From Ancylobacter lacus (GTDB taxonomy: Bacteria > Pseudomonadota > Alphaproteobacteria > Rhizobiales > Xanthobacteraceae): a stretch of DNA of 64,000 nt. Under the pieces are notes generated by a model, which searched no databases, was not told where the DNA came from, and was given only the letters and a program-made list of their open reading frames with translations. Position numbers and translations under genes: made by a program. Shown one piece after another: positions 47,366-57,200 of the stretch. Every line of letters starts with the position of its first letter. Within the stretch, counting starts at the first letter, position 1. The stretch is from assembly GCF_018390635.1 (NCBI RefSeq), contig NZ_JAHBGE010000083.1, positions 1 to 64,000 of the forward strand, given 5' to 3'.

Positions 47366-48712
47366 ATGAGCTCTCCTGTCCTGCGTTTCGCCCCGTCCCC
47401 CACCGGGCTGCTGCATGTCGGCAATGCCCGCACCGCGCTCTACAACGCGCTGCTCGCCCGGCGGGCCGGCGGCACCTTCATCCTGCGCTACGACGACACC
47501 GACGTGGCGCGCTCGACCGCCGGCTTTGCCGACGCCATCGCGCGCGATCTCGACTGGCTGGGGCTGGTGCCCGACCGCGTGGAGCATCAGTCGCGCCGGC
47601 TGCCGCGCTACGACGCGGCGGTGGAGCGGCTCAAGGCGGCCGGAAGCCTCTACCCTGCCTACGAGACCGAGGAGGAGCTGGAGGCGCAGCGGCTGTCGCG
47701 CCGCCGCCGCGGGCTGCCCCCGGTCTATGACCGTGGCGCCCTCGCGCTGACGGCGGCGGACCGGGAGCGGCTGGAAACGGAGGGGCGCCGGCCGCACTGG
47801 CGCTTCCGCCTCCATGGCGGCGTGGTCCGCTGGGACGACGGCGTGCGCGGTCCGCAGGCGGTGGAGACCTCCGCCCTGTCCGACCCGGTGCTGGTGCGCG
47901 GGGACGGCAGCTATCTCTACACCCTCACCTCCGTGGTCGACGACATCGAGATGGGGGTGACGCAGGTGGTGCGCGGCGAGGACCACGTCACCAACACCGC
48001 CGTGCAGATCGCGATCTTCGAGGCGCTGGGCGCGGCGCCGCCGGCCTTCGCCCACCACAACCTGCTGACGCTGCCGAGCGGGGAGGGGCTTTCCAAGCGG
48101 CTCGGCCATCTCTCGCTGCAGGCGCTGCGGGAGGAGGGCCACGAGGCATTGGCGGTGGCGGCGCTGGCGGTGCTCACCGGCACCTCGCTGGCGGTGGAGG
48201 CGGTGCCCGGCCTCGACGCGCTGGCGGAGCGGATCGACCTGCGCCGCATCTCCCGCGCGCCGGCCCGGTTCGACCCGGAGGACCTTTCGGCGCTCACCGC
48301 GGCGACCCTGCACGGGCTGGACTTTGCCGCCGTTGCGGCGCGGCTGGCTGACCTCGGCGTCGGTGGCGGCGCGCCGTTCTGGCTGGCGGTGCGCGGCAAT
48401 CTCGCCCGGCTGGCCGATGCCGCGCGCTGGTGGCGGGTGGTCGAGGGGCCGGTGGAGCCCACCCTCGCTCCGGGCGATGCCGATTTCCTCGCCCGTGCCG
48501 CCGATCTCCTGCCGCCGGAGCCTTGGGACGGGGAGGTCTATGCCGGCTGGCTGGCGGCGCTGAAGCCGGTCGCCGGCCGCTCCGGCCGGGCGCTGTTCCA
48601 CCCGCTCCGCCTCGCTCTGACGGGGGTGGAGAGCGGGCCGGAGCTGAAGGCCCTGCTGCCGCTGATCGGGCGGGAGCGGGCGGCGGCCCGGCTGCAGGGC
48701 CGCGCCGCCTGA
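47366..48712 (+). CDS. gltX: glutamate--tRNA ligase (zinc-less, short form)
   Basis: 448-residue class I aminoacyl-tRNA synthetase with HIGH-type HVGN at 17-20 ([15 protein letters not shown]) and a KMSKS-type loop GLSKRLG at 241-247. The region that normally carries the CxC...C zinc site reads [16 protein letters not shown] and has no cysteine. Its C-terminal anticodon domain is divergent. Alphaproteobacteria commonly have two GluRS; this looks like the second copy, which may favour tRNA-Gln for the GatCAB route. That preference is inference. A short hairpin (48716-48734) follows the stop. Confidence 0.88.
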   Translation: MSSPVLRFAPSPTGLLHVGNARTALYNALLARRAGGTFILRYDDTDVARSTAGFADAIARDLDWLGLVPDRVEHQSRRLPRYDAAVERLKAAGSLYPAYETEEELEAQRLSRRRRGLPPVYDRGALALTAADRERLETEGRRPHWRFRLHGGVVRWDDGVRGPQAVETSALSDPVLVRGDGSYLYTLTSVVDDIEMGVTQVVRGEDHVTNTAVQIAIFEALGAAPPAFAHHNLLTLPSGEGLSKRLGHLSLQALREEGHEALAVAALAVLTGTSLAVEAVPGLDALAERIDLRRISRAPARFDPEDLSALTAATLHGLDFAAVAARLADLGVGGGAPFWLAVRGNLARLADAARWWRVVEGPVEPTLAPGDADFLARAADLLPPEPWDGEVYAGWLAALKPVAGRSGRALFHPLRLALTGVESGPELKALLPLIGRERAAARLQGRAA

Positions 48713-48758
48713 GACGCCCCGGCCGTCACGGGGCTGTCGGCAGCCACGCTGTTCGCGG

Positions 48759-49946
48759 TCACTGCACCGGGGCGGGCGGCAGCAGCGGCTGGCCCTGATA
48801 GGTCGGGGCGGGCTGCTGCGGCGCCGGCTGGGTGCGCGCCGCCGGGGCGGTCCGTGTCGCGGCGGGGTTGGTCGCGGCGGGGCTGGCCGCCGTGGGCTTG
48901 GCGGGCGCGGTCTTTGCCGGGGCCGGTGTGGTCTTGGCCGGGGTGGCCGGCAGCGGCTGGGAGAGCTCCCGCGCCTTGTCCTCGGTGACCACGATATCCC
49001 CCTGCCGCAGCGTCTCCCCGGTGTCGGCGCCGGCGAGCGCCTGGCCCCAGCTCATCCCGGCCGGTCGGCAGGAGCAGGTGGAGACGAACTGCTTGCGGTA
49101 CAGCCCGGCATTGGGCAGCGAGGTGTAGGGCTGGCCGTTGGTGCCGACGGCGTGGTCGATGTCCTCATTGGTGCGGTAGGCGAACAGGCGGGCTTCGGTG
49201 CCGGGGCACTGCCGCTGGCACAGCGCCTCGTCATTGGCGAAGCTGGCCGGGGTGGTGGAGGAGGAGATCGGGAAGAAGAACCCGTCGCAGGTGCGCACGC
49301 ACACCGTCCGGTAGGAGGACACGCGCGGCATTTCCGAGGGCTGGATGTCGGGCGAGGGCATCTCCTCGGAAGGCTGTGCCGATTCATCGGCCGGAACGCC
49401 GAAGAGCTGCTCGAAGAAATTGCGCGGCTGCCGCGGCTGACGCTGCTGGTTCTGGCCGGGCTGGCCGCCGCCGAGCGCGGCGCGGTATTGCGGGCCGCAG
49501 TCGTTCTGCGCGAGCTGCTGCACGATCTGCCGGCGCTGGGCGTCGAGCCCGCCGCGCTGGCTTTCGAGCTGGGCCATGCTGCGGTCGAGCGCGGCCTGGG
49601 CCTGCGCCAGCTTGCTGCGGATCTGGGTGCACTGGGGCGGCAACTGGGGCTGGAAGATCAGGAAGCCCTGCTGGTTGCAGCCATTATAGTCCATCTGGCC
49701 GTTCAGATACTCCACGTCGCCCCGCTGCTTGGCGACAGTGGCTTCCAGATTGCCGCCCGCGCCACGGCCGAGCTGGCCGAGCTGGGCCTCCAGCCGCAGG
49801 CAGGCGGTGCGCGCGGCGTTCTGGGGGTCGTTGGCGGCCGGGTCCGGGTAGGCCTGCGCGGCGGCGGCGGAAATCCCCAGCGCCAGCAGGGGCACCGCCA
49901 GCACCATGCCGCGGGCGCGTGCGAACAGGTCGCGGGTAAGGCTCAT
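48759..49946 (-). CDS. DUF2865 secreted protein
   Basis: 395 residues from ATG 49946: signal peptide (MSLTRDLFARARGMVLAVPLLALGIS, cleavage near AAAQA), a coiled-coil-like region with Gln-rich segments (residues 35-150), a DUF2865 core (YRTVCVRTCDGFFFPISSST and CQRQCPGTEARLF) with paired cysteines, and a Pro/Ala/Lys-rich tail of about 80 residues. A longer version starting at 50060 is open but adds no signal. It is probably a periplasmic or cell-surface protein of Hyphomicrobiales; the function is unknown. Confidence 0.8.
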   Translation of the reverse strand: MSLTRDLFARARGMVLAVPLLALGISAAAAQAYPDPAANDPQNAARTACLRLEAQLGQLGRGAGGNLEATVAKQRGDVEYLNGQMDYNGCNQQGFLIFQPQLPPQCTQIRSKLAQAQAALDRSMAQLESQRGGLDAQRRQIVQQLAQNDCGPQYRAALGGGQPGQNQQRQPRQPRNFFEQLFGVPADESAQPSEEMPSPDIQPSEMPRVSSYRTVCVRTCDGFFFPISSSTTPASFANDEALCQRQCPGTEARLFAYRTNEDIDHAVGTNGQPYTSLPNAGLYRKQFVSTCSCRPAGMSWGQALAGADTGETLRQGDIVVTEDKARELSQPLPATPAKTTPAPAKTAPAKPTAASPAATNPAATRTAPAARTQPAPQQPAPTYQGQPLLPPAPVQ

Positions 49947-50193
49947 CAGCTCTGCCGTCTCGTCGCGGAAGCGGGCCGATCCCCGTTCCGAATCCTCCGG
50001 GCGCAGCGCGGCCGGCGGCGCAATGAGCGCGGCAAGCTTGGCCAAAATTTGAAGCGGCATGAGAAAGGTGACCGTAGCAAGCTGACCGTGTCGGGCGCCG
50101 GCGGGCGTCTCGCGGAGGGGAGAGGAAGTGTCGTACTTCCGTTCGGGGCGCCCTCATACCATATGCGCCGTCGGCTCCAACGGAGATTGCCTC

Positions 50194-50727
50194 ATGTCGA
50201 CGCGCCTGCGTTTCCTCTCCCTGCCGCTTGCCGCCGGCCTCGCGCTTGCGGCCAGCCTCGCGCTTGCGGCGCCTGCCGCCGCGCAGGAGCCGGACCTCAT
50301 CTTCCGCAAGTCGACGGTGTGGAAATTCCTCACCCCGGACGACAAGCTGGCGGTCTATGGCATCGACGATCCGATGGTGGAGGGGGTGGCCTGCCACTAC
50401 ACCCAGCCGGAACGCGGTGGGGTGAAGGGCATGCTCGGCGTGGCGGAGGAGGTTTCCGACATCTCGATAGCCTGCCGGCAGATCGGGCCCATTCGCTTCA
50501 AGGGCAAGATGGAGCAGGGCGACATCGTCTACCGCGAGAGCCGCTCGCTGATCTTCAAGAAGATGCAGATCGTGCGGGGTTGCGACGCCAAGCGCAACGT
50601 ATTGGTGTATCTGGTCTATTCGGACAGGCTGATCGAAGGCAGCCCGAAGAACTCCACCACCAGCGTGCCGGTCATGCCCTGGGGCGCCGACACCCAGGTG
50701 CCGAAATGCGGGGACTTCATCCAGTGA
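50194..50727 (+). CDS. creA: CreA family protein
   Basis: 177-residue periplasmic protein. A signal peptide (residues 1-32, ending PAAAQ) is followed by the CreA fold: STVWKFLTPDDKLAVYGIDDPMVEGVACHYT, then DISIACRQIGPI and RGCDAKRNVLVYLVYSDRLIEGSPKNSTTSVPVMPW. The conserved cysteines probably form disulfides. The function is unknown beyond the name. GGAGA lies before ATG 50194. A longer reading frame starting at 50128 would spoil the signal peptide. Confidence 0.9.
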   Translation: MSTRLRFLSLPLAAGLALAASLALAAPAAAQEPDLIFRKSTVWKFLTPDDKLAVYGIDDPMVEGVACHYTQPERGGVKGMLGVAEEVSDISIACRQIGPIRFKGKMEQGDIVYRESRSLIFKKMQIVRGCDAKRNVLVYLVYSDRLIEGSPKNSTTSVPVMPWGADTQVPKCGDFIQ

Positions 50728-50790
50728 GGCAGGGCGCGGCGGGGCGTGTGCGCGCCGCCGCCCGTGACCGCCTCAGCGTCCGCAGCCGCC

Positions 50791-51105
50791 TCAGCGTCCG
50801 CAGGTGATGGCGACGACGTCGGTGCAGCTTCCGCCGTTGCAGGCGGTGCGGGCATTGGCGCTGATGAGCCGGGCCTTGCCGGCGTCGCTCTGCACCTTGC
50901 CGAAGCTGACCACGCGGGAATAGTCGTGCACCCGGCACCAGGCCTCGGCCATGGCGGCGCCGCAGCTGGAGCCGGAGGCGACGCAGGCGTCGATGCCGTA
51001 GCCGTCGGAATTGTCGACGACGAACATTTCCGTCTGGCCGTCGGCGAGAGCCAGGGCAGGGGTGAGGGCGAGGGTGGCGGCGAGAAGGGCGCGGCGGAGC
51101 ATCAT
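50791..51105 (-). CDS. small secreted cysteine-rich protein
   Basis: 104 residues: signal peptide (MMLRRALLAATLALTPALALA), then a mature domain of about 80 residues with the cysteine pattern DACVASGSSCGAAMAEAWCRVHDYS, then TACNGGSCTDVVAITCGR. Six cysteines suggest three disulfides. Similar proteins occur in Hyphomicrobiales as unnamed secreted proteins; I do not recognise a function. It is convergent with creA. Confidence 0.72.
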   Translation of the reverse strand: MMLRRALLAATLALTPALALADGQTEMFVVDNSDGYGIDACVASGSSCGAAMAEAWCRVHDYSRVVSFGKVQSDAGKARLISANARTACNGGSCTDVVAITCGR

Positions 51106-51446
51106 GGCGGTGCTGCGAATGGCCTCGGGATGGTGTGGCAGGACTATGGCGCGAAGGATTGAATAGTTCGTGAACGCCGATGCGGCCCGTCGGTTCATTC
51201 AGGCGCCGCTGGTTACGTCCCGTTTCCGGCCGAGGCAATCGCCGGCGGCCGGTCAGCGTGTGGATTGGGGGTGGCTGTGGCGTCGGGGCCTCACCCCCGG
51301 GCCAGGTGAAGCGGGCTCGCGGCCGGCCAGCGGCCCGCCGGCCTTGACGTGCCGGCGCAAAGGGAGGACAGACGCCCCGCGGCTGTCCGCCACGCGCCGG
51401 AAGGTGGCGCGGGCCGGGCGGCTCCAATCCAGAAGAGGCGGGTTCA
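51106..51446. other. 341-bp intergenic region without a gene
   Basis: Divergent region between the small secreted protein gene and cysS. I see no convincing reading frame, RNA gene or inverted repeat. It presumably holds both promoters; the sequence is GC-rich apart from a short AT-rich patch around 51155-51175. Confidence 0.5.
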
Positions 51447-52841
51447 ATGCCGGGTGAAGTCGGATCGGGTCTTCCCGAGGTCAAGCTGTACAACACGCTC
51501 ACGCGGGTGAAGGAGCCCTTCGCGCCGATCGATCCGGCGCGCGTGCGCATGTATGTCTGCGGACCCACCGTCTACGACCTCGCCCATATCGGCAATGCCC
51601 GCCCGGTGGTGGTGTTCGACCTGCTGTACCGCGTGCTCCGCCATTTCTATGGCGCCGACCACGTGAAGTATGTCCGCAACATCACCGACGTCGACGACAA
51701 GATCAACGCGCGGGCGGCGCGCGAATTCCCCGACCTGCCGCTGAACGAGGCCATCGCCCGGGTGACCTTCGCCACCGAGGCGCAGTTCCACGACGACCTC
51801 GAGGCGCTCGGCGTGCTGCACCCCGATGTCGAGCCGCGCGCCACCGAGCATATCGGCGAGATGCGCACGCTGATCGAGCGTCTCGTCGCCGCCGGCCATG
51901 CCTATGTCGCCGAGGACCACGTGCTGTTCTCGGTGCCCTCGATGCCGGACTATGGCGCGCTCTCGCGCCGGCCGCTGGACGAGATGATCGCCGGCGCCCG
52001 GGTCGACGTCGCGCCCTACAAGCGCGACGCGATGGACTTCGTGCTGTGGAAGCCGTCCTCGCCCGGCGAGCCCGGCTGGCCCTCGCCGGCGGGCATCGGG
52101 CCGCTCGGCCGTCCCGGCTGGCACATCGAGTGCTCCGCCATGTCGTGGGCGCATCTGGGCGAGACCTTCGACATCCATGGCGGCGGCATCGACCTCATCT
52201 TCCCCCACCACGAGAACGAGATCGCGCAGTCGCGCTGCGCCTTCCATGCCGGGGTGATGGCCAATGTGTGGATGCACAACGGCTTCCTGCAGGTGGAGGG
52301 CGAGAAGATGTCGAAGTCGCTCGGCAACTTCGTCACCATCCGCGACCTGCTGGCGGACTGGCCGGGCGATGTGCTGCGCCTCAACATGCTGCGCACCCAT
52401 TACCGCCAGCCGATCGACTGGACGGTGAAGGGGCTGGAGGAGAGCGCCAGGACGCTGGAGCAGTGGTTCGACGCCGCCGCGCCCGACGCCTATCCCCGCC
52501 CGGCGCCGGCGGTGCTGGAGGCGCTGGCCGACGACCTCAACACCCCGAAGGCGATCGCCGAGATGCACGCGCTGAAGGACCATGCCGGCAAGAAGGCGCT
52601 CGGCGGCACGCTCGCCTTCCTCGGCTTCGCGCCGGGGCCGCTGCGGGCCTGGCGCGACGCCCGCGCGCCGGCGCTCACCATCGACGCCGCCGCCATCGAG
52701 GCGCGCATCGCCGAGCGGATCGAGGCCCGGCGCAACCGCGACTGGGCCGCCTCCGACCGCATCCGCAACGAGCTGCTGGAGCTTGGCGTCGCGCTGAAGG
52801 ACAACAAGGACGGCACCACCACCTGGGAGCCGGCGCGGTGA
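51447..52841 (+). CDS. cysS: cysteine--tRNA ligase
   Basis: 464-residue class I synthetase. Zinc ligands include the Cys in YVCGPTVYD, the Cys in WHIECSAM and His/Glu in [15 protein letters not shown] is HIGN in [10 protein letters not shown] and the KMSKS loop is [11 protein letters not shown] short, normal DALR and C-terminal region follows. It is the first gene of a tightly coupled operon: its stop overlaps the GTG start of the GNAT gene. Confidence 0.95.
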   Translation: MPGEVGSGLPEVKLYNTLTRVKEPFAPIDPARVRMYVCGPTVYDLAHIGNARPVVVFDLLYRVLRHFYGADHVKYVRNITDVDDKINARAAREFPDLPLNEAIARVTFATEAQFHDDLEALGVLHPDVEPRATEHIGEMRTLIERLVAAGHAYVAEDHVLFSVPSMPDYGALSRRPLDEMIAGARVDVAPYKRDAMDFVLWKPSSPGEPGWPSPAGIGPLGRPGWHIECSAMSWAHLGETFDIHGGGIDLIFPHHENEIAQSRCAFHAGVMANVWMHNGFLQVEGEKMSKSLGNFVTIRDLLADWPGDVLRLNMLRTHYRQPIDWTVKGLEESARTLEQWFDAAAPDAYPRPAPAVLEALADDLNTPKAIAEMHALKDHAGKKALGGTLAFLGFAPGPLRAWRDARAPALTIDAAAIEARIAERIEARRNRDWAASDRIRNELLELGVALKDNKDGTTTWEPAR

Positions 52842-53338
52842 GCGCCGCCCCGGCCGCCGCCCTTCGCCCGGCGCTGCCTGCCGACGCGCCCCTGCTGGCG
52901 GCGATCCTGCAGGCGGCGGTGTTCGAGCTGACCGGCGACGATTACGAGCCGGACCAGCAGGAGGCGTGGGCGGCGCTGGCCGATGACGAGGAGGCCTTCG
53001 CCGCGCGGCTCGCCACCCGGCTGACGCTGGTCGCCACCCGCGGCGGCGAGCCGGTCGGCTTCGTCGCTCTGGCCGACAATGCGGTGATCGACCTGCTCTA
53101 TGTCCACCCGGAGGTCGCCGGCGAGGGCGTCGCCACGCTGCTGTGCGACGCGGTGGAAAGGCTGGCGCAAGCCCGTGGCGCCAAGAGCCTGAGCGCCGAT
53201 GCGAGCGACACCGCGCTCGGCTTCTTCCAGAAGCGGGGCTACGTGCCCCAGCGCCGCAACACCGTGCCGCTCGGCGCGGTGTGGCTGGGCAACACCACGG
53301 TCCAGAAGACCCTCGCGGAGGGGGAAGCCCGCTCATGA
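52838..53338 (+). CDS. GNAT family N-acetyltransferase
   Basis: 166-residue protein starting at GTG 52838 inside the cysS stop (GTGA overlap). The GNAT core has the strand [19 protein letters not shown], equivalent to the acetyl-CoA binding Q/RxxGxG/A loop (here VAGEGVA), and the end [22 protein letters not shown]. Typical substrates are amines of small molecules or protein N-termini; none can be named. It overlaps cimA by 4 bp, so all three genes are translated together. Confidence 0.85.
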   Translation: MSAAPAAALRPALPADAPLLAAILQAAVFELTGDDYEPDQQEAWAALADDEEAFAARLATRLTLVATRGGEPVGFVALADNAVIDLLYVHPEVAGEGVATLLCDAVERLAQARGAKSLSADASDTALGFFQKRGYVPQRRNTVPLGAVWLGNTTVQKTLAEGEARS

Positions 53339-54981
53339 CCGACCCGGCGCCCGCCGCCGCCCCGCCCTCCGTCCCGACCCCGCCGCCGGGCGGGCGCGCG
53401 CGGCTCCACCTCTTCGACACCACGCTGCGCGATGGCCAGCAGATGAACGGGGTGGATTTCACCCTGGCCGACAAGCTGCGTCTCATCGAACTCATGGGCC
53501 GGCTCGGGCTGGACTACATCGAGGCCGGCTACCCCGGCGCCAATCCTTCCGACACCGCGCTCTTCGCCGAGCGGCGGGCAAGCGCGGCCCGCATCACCGC
53601 CTTCGGCATGACGCGGCGCCCGGGCCGTTCCGCCGCCAACGATCCCGGCCTCGCCGCGCTGCTGGAGGCGCAGGCCGACGCCGTGTGCCTCGTCGCCAAG
53701 GCCTCGGCCTATCAGGTGCGCGTCGCGCTGGAGACCACCGAGGAGGAGAATCTCGCCGCGATCCGCGACAGCGTCGCCGCCGCCCGCGCGCGCGGTCGCG
53801 AGGTGCTGGTGGACTGCGAGCATTTCTTCGACGGCTACAAGGAACGGGCGGACTATGCGCTGGCCTGCGCCCGCACCGCCTTCGAGGCCGGCGCCCGCTG
53901 GGTGGTGCTGTGCGACACCAATGGCGGCACCCTGCCGGAGGAAGTCGAGCGCATCGTCCGCGCCGTGACGCAGGTGGTGCCGGGTGAGCATCTCGGCATC
54001 CATGCCCATGACGACACCGGGCAGGCGGTGGCCAATTCCCTCGCCGCCGTCCGGGCCGGGGCGCGGCAGATCCAGGGCACGCTGAACGGGCTGGGCGAGC
54101 GCTGCGGCAACGCCAATCTCTGCAGCCTGATCCCGACCCTGCTGCTGAAGCCGGCCTATGCCGGGTTCGAGACCGGGGTGCGGCCGGAGCGGCTGGCCGA
54201 GATCACCTCCGTCTCCCGCGCGCTCGACGAAATCCTCAACCGTGCGCCGGACCGGCACGCCCCCTATGTCGGCGACAGCGCCTTCGCCACCAAGGCCGGC
54301 ATCCACGCCTCCGCCATCCTCAAGGACCCCGCGACCTATGAGCATGTGCCGCCGGAGAGCGTCGGCAATCGCCGCCGGGTGATGGTGTCCGACCAGGCCG
54401 GGCGCTCCAACGTGCTGGCGGAGCTGGACCGGCTCGGCATCGAGGTGCGGCGGGACGATCCCCGTCTCGCCCGGCTGCTGGACGAGGTGAAGACCCGCGA
54501 GGCCGCCGGCTATGCCTATGAGGCGGCGGACGCTTCCTTCGCGCTGCTGGCGCGCCGGGTGCTCGGCCATGTGCCGGACTATTTCCAGGTCGAGCGCTTC
54601 AGCGTCTCGGTGGAGCGGCGCTACAATGTGCGCGGCGAGCAGGTCACGGTGGCGGAGGCCATCGTGAAGGTGCGCATCGGCGAGGAGGTGACGATCTCCG
54701 CGGCGGAGGGCAACGGCCCGGTCAACGCGCTCGACCTTGCCCTGCGCAAGGACCTCGGCAAGTACCAGCCGCTGATCGGCGACCTGAAGCTCACGGATTA
54801 CCGCGTGCGCATCCTCGACGGCGGCACCGAGGCCATCACCCGCGTGCTGCTGGAGAGCAGCGACCGCAGCGGCGCCCGCTGGACCACGGTGGGCGTGTCC
54901 ACCAACATCATCGACGCCTCGTTCCAGGCATTGCTGGACAGCATCGTGTGGAAGCTGGTGAAGGAAGGCGCGGAGGGCTGA
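53335..54981 (+). CDS. cimA: (R)-citramalate synthase
   Basis: 548-residue LeuA/CimA-family enzyme that condenses pyruvate and acetyl-CoA for threonine-independent isoleucine synthesis. The catalytic TIM barrel starts with LFDTTLRDGQQMNGVDF (Arg-Asp and Gln) near residue 25, has HAHDDTGQAVANSLAAV with the metal-binding His pair and GERCGNANL, and ends in a regulatory LeuA dimer domain (about 400-548). The length and the LDYIEAGYPGANPSD block fit the CimA subgroup rather than isopropylmalate or homocitrate synthase. It is coupled to GNAT and cysS. Confidence 0.9.
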   Translation: MTDPAPAAAPPSVPTPPPGGRARLHLFDTTLRDGQQMNGVDFTLADKLRLIELMGRLGLDYIEAGYPGANPSDTALFAERRASAARITAFGMTRRPGRSAANDPGLAALLEAQADAVCLVAKASAYQVRVALETTEEENLAAIRDSVAAARARGREVLVDCEHFFDGYKERADYALACARTAFEAGARWVVLCDTNGGTLPEEVERIVRAVTQVVPGEHLGIHAHDDTGQAVANSLAAVRAGARQIQGTLNGLGERCGNANLCSLIPTLLLKPAYAGFETGVRPERLAEITSVSRALDEILNRAPDRHAPYVGDSAFATKAGIHASAILKDPATYEHVPPESVGNRRRVMVSDQAGRSNVLAELDRLGIEVRRDDPRLARLLDEVKTREAAGYAYEAADASFALLARRVLGHVPDYFQVERFSVSVERRYNVRGEQVTVAEAIVKVRIGEEVTISAAEGNGPVNALDLALRKDLGKYQPLIGDLKLTDYRVRILDGGTEAITRVLLESSDRSGARWTTVGVSTNIIDASFQALLDSIVWKLVKEGAEG

Positions 54982-55047
54982 CCGCTGCGAGGGCCGTCGC
55001 AGGCCGAAGCGCCGCACGCGGCCGGCGGGCGCCCGCGCCCCGTCGCC

Positions 55048-55659
55048 TCACATGCGTTCGGCCACCTGAACCTCGGGCGCGCCGTGCAGGCTTCCCTCCG
55101 GCAGCGGCGCCACCGCCGCGCGCAGCCGCGGCACCACCGCCTGCGCGTTGGCGGCGACCAGCAGGGAGAGCGGGCGTTCGGCATTCACGAAGCCGGTGGC
55201 CTGCATATGGCCGAACAGGGCCAGCAGCGGGTCCCAGAAGCCGTCCACATTCACCACCAGCACCGGCTTGCGGTGACGGTTGAGCTGCACCCAGGTGAGC
55301 TGTTCCACCAGCTCCTCCAGCGTGCCCACCCCGCCGGGCAGGGCGACGAAGGCGTCGGCCCGCTCGAACATCAGGCGCTTGCGCTCGTGCATGTCGCGGG
55401 TGACGACCAGCTCGTGAGCGTGCTCGAACGCCTGCTCCTTGCCGATCAGGAATTCCGGGATGATGCCGGTGACCCGGCCGCCGGCCTCGGCGCAGGCGCG
55501 GGCGGTGGCGCCCATCAGGCCGACACCGCCGCCGCCATAGATCAGCCGGACACCCTCCCGTGCGAGGATGCGGCCGAGCTCGGTAGCGGTCTTGAGGAAA
55601 ACCGGGCTGTCGCCCGGCGCGGCGCCGCAGTAAACGCAAACACTCTTGATCGTCGACAT
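55048..55659 (-). CDS. LOG family (TIGR00730) protein
   Basis: 203-residue Rossmann protein of the lysine decarboxylase-like LOG family, with phosphoribohydrolase activity on nucleoside monophosphates in characterised members. Signatures are GGGGVGLMGATA near residue 40 and PGGVGTLEELVEQLTW near residue 105, including the catalytic Glu and the Arg in RDMHERKRLMFERADAF. It starts at ATG 55659; ATG 55668 in the same frame adds three residues. The physiological substrate is unknown in bacteria that do not make cytokinins. Confidence 0.9.
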   Translation of the reverse strand: MSTIKSVCVYCGAAPGDSPVFLKTATELGRILAREGVRLIYGGGGVGLMGATARACAEAGGRVTGIIPEFLIGKEQAFEHAHELVVTRDMHERKRLMFERADAFVALPGGVGTLEELVEQLTWVQLNRHRKPVLVVNVDGFWDPLLALFGHMQATGFVNAERPLSLLVAANAQAVVPRLRAAVAPLPEGSLHGAPEVQVAERM

Positions 55660-55883
55660 GGCCACCATGATGCAGGGCGGGAAAGAGGCGTCAAGCCACC
55701 ACGCTTGCAAGGCGCGGGCCGGCCCGCGCACGCACGGCCGCACGGTCCGCCCGCGGGGCTCCGGCCATTGACTCGGGTCGCGGCCTTGTCATTGTGCATC
55801 GCAGCAACGATATGCCGGCAATGCTGTTGTACCCGTGCCGCCCGCTTCCGGGCGCACCCACAAGGACGCCTTCATTGCAGAAA

Positions 55884-57062
55884 ATGTCTCACGACTTCGG
55901 CCGGTTCGCCGCTCTCGGCCGGTCGGCCGGTGCGGCAACGCGGACGCCCCAGCACCCCGGCCGGCTCGCGCCGCTTCCCGAGTTCGGGTCGAATCCGGGC
56001 GGGCTGAAAGCGCATGTCCATGTTCCCGCCACCGCCGCCCGCGGCGCCCCGCTGGTGGTGGTGCTGCACGGCTGCACCCAGAACGCGGCCGAATACGACC
56101 TGCGCGCCGGCTGGTCGGCACTGGCCGATCACGCCGGCTTCGCGCTGCTCTACCCCGAGCAGAACCATGGCAACAACCCGAACCTCTGTTTCAACTGGTT
56201 CCGCCCCGGCGATGCCCGGCGCGACGCCGGCGAGGCGCTGTCCATCCGGCAGATGATCGCGACCATGGTCGAGGCGCACGGGCTGGACCCCGAGCGGATC
56301 TTCGTCACCGGCCTCTCGGCCGGCGGCGCGATGGCGTCCGTCATGCTCGCCACCTATCCCGAGCTCTTCGCCGGCGGCGCCGTCATTGCCGGGCTCGCCT
56401 ATGGCCGCGCCACCACCGTGCCGGAGGCGTTCGACTGCATGCGCGGCCAGAGCGCCGCGTCCGACGAGGAATTGTGGCGTCTGCTGCGCGAGGGGGCCAG
56501 CCATGACGGGCCATGGCCGAAGGTCGCGATCTGGCAGGGCATGGCCGACCACACGGTGGCGCCCACCAATGCCGCGGACATCGCCACGCAATGGCGCGGC
56601 GTGCACCACCTCGGCGAGGCGCCCTCCGAGATCGAACGGCTGGGCCCGCGGGAGAAACGGGTGTGGCGCAACGCAGCGGGCGAAGCCGTGATCGAGCTGA
56701 ACACGGTGGCCGGCATGGGGCATGGCACGCCGCTGAGCGCGGAACTCGGCGTGGCCGGCCCCTACATGCTGGATGTCGGCATCTCCTCGACGCTGGAGAT
56801 CGCCGCTTTCTGGGGCATTGCGGAACCCGCCGCCACGGTGGCCGGGCGCCCGGCGGCATCGGCGGCGGCACCCAACGCCATTGCCCGGACCGCTGCCGCG
56901 CCGGCCACCTCGCTTTTGCCTGCCGCGCCGGCCACGCAGGGCAGGGGAGCCACGACGGCCCAGCCCACAGGCGAGCCCGGCCACCGCGCGGCGCCAAACC
57001 GGGTTGCCGCCGTCGGCAAGGTCATCGAAGACGCCCTGCGCGCCGCGGGGCTGATGCGATAG
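55884..57062 (+). CDS. PHB-depolymerase-family esterase
   Basis: 392 residues from ATG 55884. The alpha/beta-hydrolase domain has VVVLHGCTQNAAEYD (oxyanion), lipase box GLSAGGAM with S145, the Asp in WQGMADHTVAP and the His in AGMGHGTPL, as in short-chain-length PHB depolymerase relatives. The last 80 residues are an Ala/Pro/Thr-rich linker with a short helical end. There is no clear signal peptide, so it is probably intracellular. In-frame starts at GTG 55794 and ATG 55812 are also open. The substrate may be PHB or other esters. Confidence 0.82.
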   Translation: MSHDFGRFAALGRSAGAATRTPQHPGRLAPLPEFGSNPGGLKAHVHVPATAARGAPLVVVLHGCTQNAAEYDLRAGWSALADHAGFALLYPEQNHGNNPNLCFNWFRPGDARRDAGEALSIRQMIATMVEAHGLDPERIFVTGLSAGGAMASVMLATYPELFAGGAVIAGLAYGRATTVPEAFDCMRGQSAASDEELWRLLREGASHDGPWPKVAIWQGMADHTVAPTNAADIATQWRGVHHLGEAPSEIERLGPREKRVWRNAAGEAVIELNTVAGMGHGTPLSAELGVAGPYMLDVGISSTLEIAAFWGIAEPAATVAGRPAASAAAPNAIARTAAAPATSLLPAAPATQGRGATTAQPTGEPGHRAAPNRVAAVGKVIEDALRAAGLMR

Positions 57063-57126
57063 GGGCCGGGCGCCGCCGCGTCGCGGAGGGGATGGCGGTC
57101 CCTCCGGGCGGCGGCGCGCCGGCCCC
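57062..57126. terminator. long hairpin between convergent genes
   Basis: GGGGCCGG (57062-57069) and the following CGCCGCCGC pair, with one bulge, with the sequence ending GGCCCC at 57126. A perfect inner stem CGGAGGG (57084-57090) and CCCTCCG (57100-57106) completes the structure. It lies between the esterase (plus) and the outer-membrane protein (minus) and probably stops both transcripts, although no T run is present. Confidence 0.55.
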
Positions 57127-57200
57127 ACCGGGGCAGCACAGGGGCCGCGCGACGGCGGCCTATACCGTCGCACGCCCTGCAGGCCCGTCGACAAGCCCTT

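Noticed and set aside
43517-48601. Very long (1694-codon) open frame on the minus strand.
   Set aside because: It is antisense to the HxlR, CoA-transferase, nadE and gltX genes. Its Arg/His/Gly-rich composition is the usual shadow of GC-rich coding DNA and shows no domain.
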